The translations under genes were made by a program, and so were the position numbers. Below, piece after piece: positions 57,169-64,000 of a DNA stretch of 64,000 bases. The stretch comes from AP-15 sp963845735. GTDB taxonomy: Bacteria; Pseudomonadota; Alphaproteobacteria; ATCC43930; CGMCC-115725. The notes beneath the pieces are model-generated. The model was not told the DNA's origin, made no database searches, and saw nothing but the letters and a program-made list of their open reading frames with translations. Every line of letters begins with the position of its first letter. Position 1 is the first letter of the stretch. The stretch spans positions 186,001 to 250,000 of the forward strand of contig CAWJTR010000001.1 in assembly GCA_963845735.1 (NCBI GenBank). Direction: 5' to 3'.

Positions 57169-58571
57169 TATTCCGCCGCCTGCGCCGCGTCCTGGTGCGC
57201 CGTCGTCCGTATCGACAAGGGCGGGTCATCGGCGGCGACCGAGCGGATCGCGGCGCAGATGTCTTCGACCACGGCCGCCACCAATTCCTCGTCCTCGCCC
57301 TCGGCCATGACCCGAATGACCGGCTCGGTCCCCGATGGCCGGATCACGAGCCGGCCGGCATTGCCGAGCCGGGCCTCGCCGCCGGCTATCGCCTCTTTGA
57401 CGACGCGCCGGTCGAGCGGCACGACCTGGCCGTGACGCACGCTGCTCGAATGTTGCGGCACCGGCGTGAACAGCCGGCAGATTTCGCTCGCGGGCCGGCC
57501 GGTTTCGACGATCGAGGCCAGAACCTGAAGCGCGGCGATCAAGCCGTCACCGGTCGTCGCATAATCGGCGAGGATGATATGGCCCGACTGCTCGCCGCCG
57601 AGGTTGCAGCCGAGGCTGCGCATTTTTTCGACGACATAGCGGTCGCCGACCGCGGCCCTGTGCAGCTTGATGTCTTGGCCGGCGAGAAACCGCTCGAGAC
57701 CGAGGTTGGACATCACGGTCGCCACCAGCGCCCCGCCCACGAGCCGCCCGGTGCGGGCCAGCCCGGTCGCGATCAGCGCCATCAGCTGGTCGCCGTCGAG
57801 AATGACGCCGCGCTCGTCGGCGATGATCAGCCGATCGGCGTCGCCGTCGAGCGCGATCCCGATATCGGCACGGCGCGCCAGCACCTCGCGCCGCATCTGC
57901 TCGGGGGACAGCGCCCCGCATTCGCGGTTGATGTTGAGCCCGTCGGGCGACACCCCGAGGGCGAAGACCTCGGCGCCCAATTCCCAGAACACCGTCGGCG
58001 CGACCTTGTAGGCCGCGCCATGGGCGCAATCGACGACGATGCGCAGGCCGTCGAGCCGCAGCCCACGCGGAAAACTCTGTTTGACGAATTCGATGTAGCG
58101 ACCGCCGGCGTCATCGAGCCGCTTGACCCGACCGAGCTCCGCCGGGATCGCGCGCCGGCTCGGGCCTTTGGGGAGGCAGGCTTCGATCTTCCCCTCGAGC
58201 TCGTCTGAGAGTTTGTAGCCGTCGCGGCCGAAGAGCTTGATGCCGTTATCAACGTACGGATTGTGCGAGGCCGACAGAACAACGCCGATATCTGCACGCA
58301 GGCTGCGCGTCAGCATGGCGATTGCCGGGGTCGGCAGCGGGCCGACCAGCACGACGTCCATGCCCATCGTGACAAATCCGGCGGTCAGCGCCGGTTCGAG
58401 CATATATCCCGAAAGCCTAGTGTCCTTGCCGATGACGACGAGATGCTTGTGCGCGCCGTTCTTAAAGCATTCACCGACGGCCATTGCCACTTTCAGCGCC
58501 GTTTCCGGTGTCATCGGCTCGATGTTTGCAGTCCCGCGGATCCCGTCAGTGCCGAAGAGCTTCCGCGTCAT
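57168..58571 (-). CDS. glmM: Phosphoglucosamine mutase
   Basis: Interconverts glucosamine-6-P and glucosamine-1-P for UDP-GlcNAc. ATG at 58571 (MTRKLFGTDGIRGTAN). Phosphoserine loop IGVVLSASHNPYVDNGIKLF, metal loop GIALDGDADRLIIADERG, sugar loop GGEQSGHIILADYATTGDGL and phosphate site VIRPSGTEPVIRVMAEG. 467 residues, with a C-terminal extension of ~18 residues. Intact. Confidence 0.95.
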   Translation of the reverse strand: MTRKLFGTDGIRGTANIEPMTPETALKVAMAVGECFKNGAHKHLVVIGKDTRLSGYMLEPALTAGFVTMGMDVVLVGPLPTPAIAMLTRSLRADIGVVLSASHNPYVDNGIKLFGRDGYKLSDELEGKIEACLPKGPSRRAIPAELGRVKRLDDAGGRYIEFVKQSFPRGLRLDGLRIVVDCAHGAAYKVAPTVFWELGAEVFALGVSPDGLNINRECGALSPEQMRREVLARRADIGIALDGDADRLIIADERGVILDGDQLMALIATGLARTGRLVGGALVATVMSNLGLERFLAGQDIKLHRAAVGDRYVVEKMRSLGCNLGGEQSGHIILADYATTGDGLIAALQVLASIVETGRPASEICRLFTPVPQHSSSVRHGQVVPLDRRVVKEAIAGGEARLGNAGRLVIRPSGTEPVIRVMAEGEDEELVAAVVEDICAAIRSVAADDPPLSIRTTAHQDAAQAAE

Positions 58572-58674
58572 GGCATCCCCAGAGCTGTAAATGTGTCCCC
58601 GCGACAATATAAATTCACGACAAACGCACAGCAGAGTCAAACGACAATTTCGTTAATGTTAAATAAACGAGGCT

Positions 58675-58711
58675 CGCGCAGTTCCCCCCATATTCGGGGA
58701 GGAACCACGCG
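58675..58711 (-). terminator. Hairpin terminator downstream of ftsH
   Basis: Strong stem: CGCG and GTTCC-CCCC pair with GGGG-GGAAC and CGCG across the loop GAATAT (minus strand). It begins 30 bp after the ftsH stop and is followed by a T-containing stretch (CGTTTATTTAAC). It separates ftsH from glmM. Confidence 0.6.
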
Positions 58712-58740
58712 AGGGGTGCGAAAGTAGCCGAGAAAGCCGA

Positions 58741-60669
<1,929 letters not shown>

Positions 60670-60755
60670 GATGAACGCCTTTCCATGCCGAACCAGGCAG
60701 CACGCGCTAGATAACCTACGCCGATCAAGGCCGGCCCGCGACCATTTTTAGACAG

Positions 60756-62102
60756 TCATGACATAAGCAGCGCGCCGGGTTTAACAACCGCGAAGCCGGC
60801 ATCGGACAGAGATTTGACGGCTCGAAAAACGAGCTGCGGCAACAAACAGACTCCCTCGCGTCGATACCCAAGATGGGGAACGGCAGCGATACCGTTTTCG
60901 TCCCACAGCGCCGGCAAAATTGGCCGAACCAAGAGCGGCAACCCGGTACTCGGCAGCTCCGGACCCCGGCTACCGAGCTCGGCAACCCCGATTTCACGGA
61001 GATAATCGAGAGTGACGGGGCCAGTCGCGGTCGCGGGCAGCGCGACCTCGAAGCGCCGGTCCCAGACAAGGCTCGTCCCGGGCGAGATTCGGGCCGGGCT
61101 CGCGGCTGCGGCGAGCTCGCGCAAGACAAGATACCGGCCGCGCCACGCGACGAATCGGCAGCCGGCGAGCGTATATCCACCATCGGCATTGCCGGCGAGC
61201 ACACGAAGCAGTCGGGAGACCCGCCGGCGTCGCGGCGGATAGAGGCCACCGCCGAGCATGGCGACGATCGCGCTGAGCGCCTGCTCGGCAATGTCCGCCG
61301 GCGCCGCGAGCAGCGGGGCACAATCGAGCGTCGCGAACCCAGCCGGGTGCACGCTCACCGCACGCGCCAGTAAGGCATCGCGCGCACGTTCTCGGGACAT
61401 TCGCTCGCGGCCGAGCCTGCCGACCGCGTCGAGCACCGTTGCGAGATCGGCGTCTGGCGCCGCCGTGGCACCGGCACGCAGGCGTGCGCGCGCGAAAGCG
61501 GGGTCGCGATTGCTCGGATCGGTGATGAAAGGCTGGCCCTCGGCGGCAAGGGTCGCGGCCAGGCGCGCCTTTGGAATGCCGAGCAGCGGGCGCAAAATAC
61601 GGCAACAATCGAGTTCGCGGACCGCCGACATCCCGGCGAGGCCGGCATCGCCGCTTTGCGCGGCGCGGCGGATCAGGTGGGTCTCGGCTTGATCTTCGCG
61701 GTGATGCGCGGTCAGCAGATGCAGGCAGCCATGCTCGCGGCACCATTGGGCGAGCAGTCGATAGCGGGCCTCCCGCGCCGCCTCCTGAATTCCGGTCGTG
61801 GGCTTTTTCCCCTCCCAGACCAGGACTTCGTGTCGGATTTTCCGGGCCGACAGCCAGCCGCCGAGCCGGCGGATCTCGGCGCCGCTCTCCGGCCGCAGCC
61901 GGTGGTCGACGCTCAGCGCGCAGACCTCGCCCCGGCGCGAGCGCGCCCAGCGATCCGCCAGAATCGCGAGCGCGAGGCTGTCGGGGCCGCCCGAGACGGC
62001 GACAGCGACAAACGGGGCGCTTTCAAAACAGGCGAGACGGTCGAGCGCGCCGGCAAGCTCGGCGACGCACAGGGGTTGCGCGGAACCTCCCGGGCTCAGC
62101 AC
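60756..62102 (-). CDS. tilS: tRNA(Ile)-lysidine synthetase
   Basis: Converts the CAU anticodon of tRNA-Ile2 to lysidine. 448 residues. PP-loop FVAVAVSGGPDSLALAILAD, then LSVDHRLRPESGAEIRRLGG and LTAHHREDQAETHLIRRAAQ; C-terminal substrate domain present. Overlaps cpoB by 7 bp. Intact. Confidence 0.95.
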   Translation of the reverse strand: MLSPGGSAQPLCVAELAGALDRLACFESAPFVAVAVSGGPDSLALAILADRWARSRRGEVCALSVDHRLRPESGAEIRRLGGWLSARKIRHEVLVWEGKKPTTGIQEAAREARYRLLAQWCREHGCLHLLTAHHREDQAETHLIRRAAQSGDAGLAGMSAVRELDCCRILRPLLGIPKARLAATLAAEGQPFITDPSNRDPAFARARLRAGATAAPDADLATVLDAVGRLGRERMSRERARDALLARAVSVHPAGFATLDCAPLLAAPADIAEQALSAIVAMLGGGLYPPRRRRVSRLLRVLAGNADGGYTLAGCRFVAWRGRYLVLRELAAAASPARISPGTSLVWDRRFEVALPATATGPVTLDYLREIGVAELGSRGPELPSTGLPLLVRPILPALWDENGIAAVPHLGYRREGVCLLPQLVFRAVKSLSDAGFAVVKPGALLMS

Positions 62103-63157
62103 CCGAGCCGCTTCTTCTCCTGCGCCGCCCTGTCTTTGATGGCGCTGCTCGAGTGCGGAAATGCATGGTCGAGTTGCATCAGCGCGATGCAGGCATTGTG
62201 CTTTTGGTTGGCGCGTTCGAGCGACATCCCGAGCTTGAGCAGACCGTCAGGCGCCTTCGGCCCCTTCGGATAGCGCTGGTATCCCTCGGCAAAGGCGGCG
62301 GCCGCCTCAGAGTATTTGCCGCGCGCATAAAAGCTTTCGCCCAGCCAATACTGGGCGTTGCCGGCCAACGGATCCTTGGGATGCTGCTGGACAAAGCTGC
62401 GTAACGCATCTTCTGCAGCCGGATAGTCTGCCCGCCGCAGCAGACCGAACGCTGCATTGTATTGCGCGGAGGTCGAGGCAGCAGGCAATGTTCCCTCGCC
62501 GGGCGGACGCAAGGTGCCGCCGCTTGCGGCGCTCGCAATCTGCGGCGTCAATTCGGTCGGCCTCGGGTAAGGCTGGTCCGGCACCGGCCCAGCCGAGCCA
62601 GGGGGAGTCAATGTACCAAAGCTCGCCGATTGATCTGGCGGCGGCAAAGCGCTGGGGGGCGGCGGGCGGCCATAGGGCATCGCCGCCGCGTCGGTCATCG
62701 GCGCAGACTCGCCCGCCGCCATCTCATGACTGCCAGGCGGGCGCCGGGGCGGCGGAGCCTCTGCCGACCCCGATAATTGGGCCTGGCCTTGACCGAGCCG
62801 CACGTCGATGTCGCTGTTTACCTGCTCGAGGCGTTGGCGCAGCTGCTCGACCTCGTTTGTCATATTCTCCACGCGGCCGGTCAGGTCGCGCATCTGCTGC
62901 TCGAGCCGATCCATCCGGACCTGAAGATTGACGGCGGTACTGGCGCCCCCAACGCCGGCCGGCGCTGTATCGCCGCTGTCGCGATAAACCTGCCGCTGCA
63001 GCATGCTGAGATCCCGCTCGATGCGGTCGAGGCGCTCCTGCGTCGCGGCATCCTGCGCTGCGGCGTCTTGGGCAAAGGCCATCAGCGCCGGCGCCATCGA
63101 AAGCATCACCACCAGCAGGGCCGGACGGGCTTGCGGCAGGAACGAGCGCCGGATCAT
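62096..63157 (-). CDS. cpoB: Tol-Pal system cell division coordinator CpoB
   Basis: Periplasmic protein linking peptidoglycan synthesis with Tol-Pal constriction. ATG 63157 chosen to give a signal peptide (MIRRSFLPQARPALLVVMLS, ending AFAQ). 353 residues: an N-terminal trimerising coiled coil (RMDRLEQQMRDLTGRVENMT), a Pro-rich linker, and C-terminal TPRs (YNAAFGLLRRADYPAAEDAL, AQYWLGESFYARGKYSEAAA). Downstream of pal, as usual. Confidence 0.92.
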   Translation of the reverse strand: MIRRSFLPQARPALLVVMLSMAPALMAFAQDAAAQDAATQERLDRIERDLSMLQRQVYRDSGDTAPAGVGGASTAVNLQVRMDRLEQQMRDLTGRVENMTNEVEQLRQRLEQVNSDIDVRLGQGQAQLSGSAEAPPPRRPPGSHEMAAGESAPMTDAAAMPYGRPPPPSALPPPDQSASFGTLTPPGSAGPVPDQPYPRPTELTPQIASAASGGTLRPPGEGTLPAASTSAQYNAAFGLLRRADYPAAEDALRSFVQQHPKDPLAGNAQYWLGESFYARGKYSEAAAAFAEGYQRYPKGPKAPDGLLKLGMSLERANQKHNACIALMQLDHAFPHSSSAIKDRAAQEKKRLGC

Positions 63158-63498
63158 CAGGTAGGCCTCTTGGATGCGCGCTGCGGCCTGGGGGTGGCGC
63201 GACGTGCGGGATCGAGCGATGCGCATCTACCACGGATGCTAGGGCCGGTTTTAGGCAAAAAAAGGGCGCGCCGCGAGCCTCGTCCACCCGAAACGGCGGA
63301 TATACGTGCGCCGGGGCTAGCGGCGCCGGACTGGGTGCACCGGCGAGGCGGTTCGGCAGGTGGGGCCGACGGCACAGGATCAAACGGAAACTCGCGATCA
63401 AGGCCAGATTTGATCCGCCGATTTACGCTCCGGACAACGTCCGGATCGCCGCAAAACAGGTTGGAGATGGCCGGGATGGGCCCGGCCAGGATGCCAGT
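63158..63498. other. Gap between cpoB and pal
   Basis: 341 bp without a supported gene. It holds a terminator-like hairpin next to pal (listed) and a GC-rich stretch with an AAAAAAA run at 63256; no RNA gene or repeat was recognised. Confidence 0.5.
63468..63488 (-). terminator. Hairpin after pal
   Basis: Minus strand TGGCCGGG, loop CCCAT, CCCGGCCA: an 8 bp perfect stem starting 10 bp after the pal stop, followed by a T-richer stretch (CCTGTTTTG). Suggests that pal ends a transcription unit or that cpoB is transcribed at a reduced level. Confidence 0.5.
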
Positions 63499-63984
63499 TC
63501 AGTTCACTGTGGTGATGGCGACGCGATTCTGCGCCCAGGCTTCCTCGTTCGAGCCCAGGACGATCGGACGCTCCTTGCCATAGCTGATCGTCGAAATGCG
63601 TGATGCCGGAATGCCCGCGGCGACCAGCACATTCTTGACCGCCGCGGCCCGGCGCTCGCCAAGGGCGAGGTTGTACTCGCGCGTGCCGCGTTCGTCGCAA
63701 TGACCCTCGATCGTGACCGAGACGTTCGGGTAGTGCTGCAGCCAACTGGCCTGCCGCTGCAGAATCTGCTGAGCTTCGGAGCTGATATCCGACCGATCGA
63801 ATTCGAAAAACACCCGGTCGCCGGCGGTCTGCGCCAAATCCTGCTGTGAACCCGGAACCACCGAACCGACACCGCCGGGCGGACCGCCCGCGCCGGGCGG
63901 ACCGGGCGGTGGCGCCGGCGGCGTGCTGCTGCAAGCGGCGAGCAGTAAAAATACTCCCACCAAGCCAATAACTTTCATACGCAT
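63499..63984 (-). CDS. pal: Peptidoglycan-associated lipoprotein Pal
   Basis: Anchors the outer membrane to peptidoglycan within Tol-Pal. 161 residues from ATG 63984 (MKVIG six bases later is possible). Lipobox LLLAACSS gives acylation at Cys, followed by a Pro/Gly linker and an OmpA-like domain: VFFEFDRSDISSEAQQILQR, VTIEGHCDERGTREYNLALG and ISYGKERPIVLG. Confidence 0.95.
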   Translation of the reverse strand: MRMKVIGLVGVFLLLAACSSTPPAPPPGPPGAGGPPGGVGSVVPGSQQDLAQTAGDRVFFEFDRSDISSEAQQILQRQASWLQHYPNVSVTIEGHCDERGTREYNLALGERRAAAVKNVLVAAGIPASRISTISYGKERPIVLGSNEEAWAQNRVAITTVN

Positions 63985-64000
63985 ATCGAAAACCCCCGTG

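Overview
The window is high-GC chromosomal DNA of an alphaproteobacterium, most likely a Rhodospirillales-type organism. The evidence is gene order and content: a ChvI/ChvG two-component pair followed by a short HPr kinase, RapZ, a mannose-type EIIA, HPr and enzyme I, with pckA divergent from it; serC-serA-hisZ-purA; prfA-prmC next to a DUF4167 gene; and cpoB-pal beside tilS and ftsH. Most of it is housekeeping DNA. The accessory parts are a phage-like block at the left end (1-5.7 kb), an island after a tRNA-Met gene (37.2-42.2 kb), and a repeat array holding a MazEF-type toxin-antitoxin pair (42.2-45 kb).

Region by region. 1-5.7 kb: a CI/LexA-like repressor divergent from a short gene train that ends in a terminase large subunit and an exported tailspike-like protein; no portal or capsid gene lies between them. 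5.7-12.3 kb: clpB, DUF4167, prmC, prfA, hisS. 12.3-23.9 kb: a NYN-domain protein, a family 5 type uracil-DNA glycosylase, a cupredoxin/FTR1/outer-membrane iron-uptake locus, smpB, dapA, slt, a GST, a SelA-like PLP enzyme, and queC. 24-29.6 kb: serC, serA, hisZ, purA. 29.6-37.2 kb: a hydrolase, then cysE-iscR-two cysteine desulfurases-iscA-ferredoxin-tenA-mnmA, which reads as one sulfur-handling operon, then tRNA-Met. 37.2-42.2 kb: short repeats, a small helical protein, a large GHKL (HSP90/MutL-fold) ATPase, and a convergent operon of a ribbon-helix-helix protein and a DNA methyltransferase; this is the best candidate for an undescribed defence or epigenetic system. 42.2-45 kb: three displaced copies of the last ~83 bp of the enzyme I gene, other direct repeats, a palindromic element and MazEF. 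45-51.3 kb: the regulatory PTS and ChvGI. 51.5-57 kb: a HugZ-type protein, pckA, a tartrate dehydrogenase-like enzyme, an NTF2-like protein, a PhzF protein and thiD. 57-64 kb: glmM, ftsH, tilS, cpoB, pal.

A caution applies to the whole window. About 30 single-base frame changes interrupt otherwise intact genes, including essential ones (prfA, purA, thiD, iscS). This pattern fits uncorrected indel errors in the assembly, not a wave of pseudogenes. Broken genes are therefore annotated across their full span with the approximate shift positions given, and an apparent HPr kinase-RapZ fusion is explained the same way.
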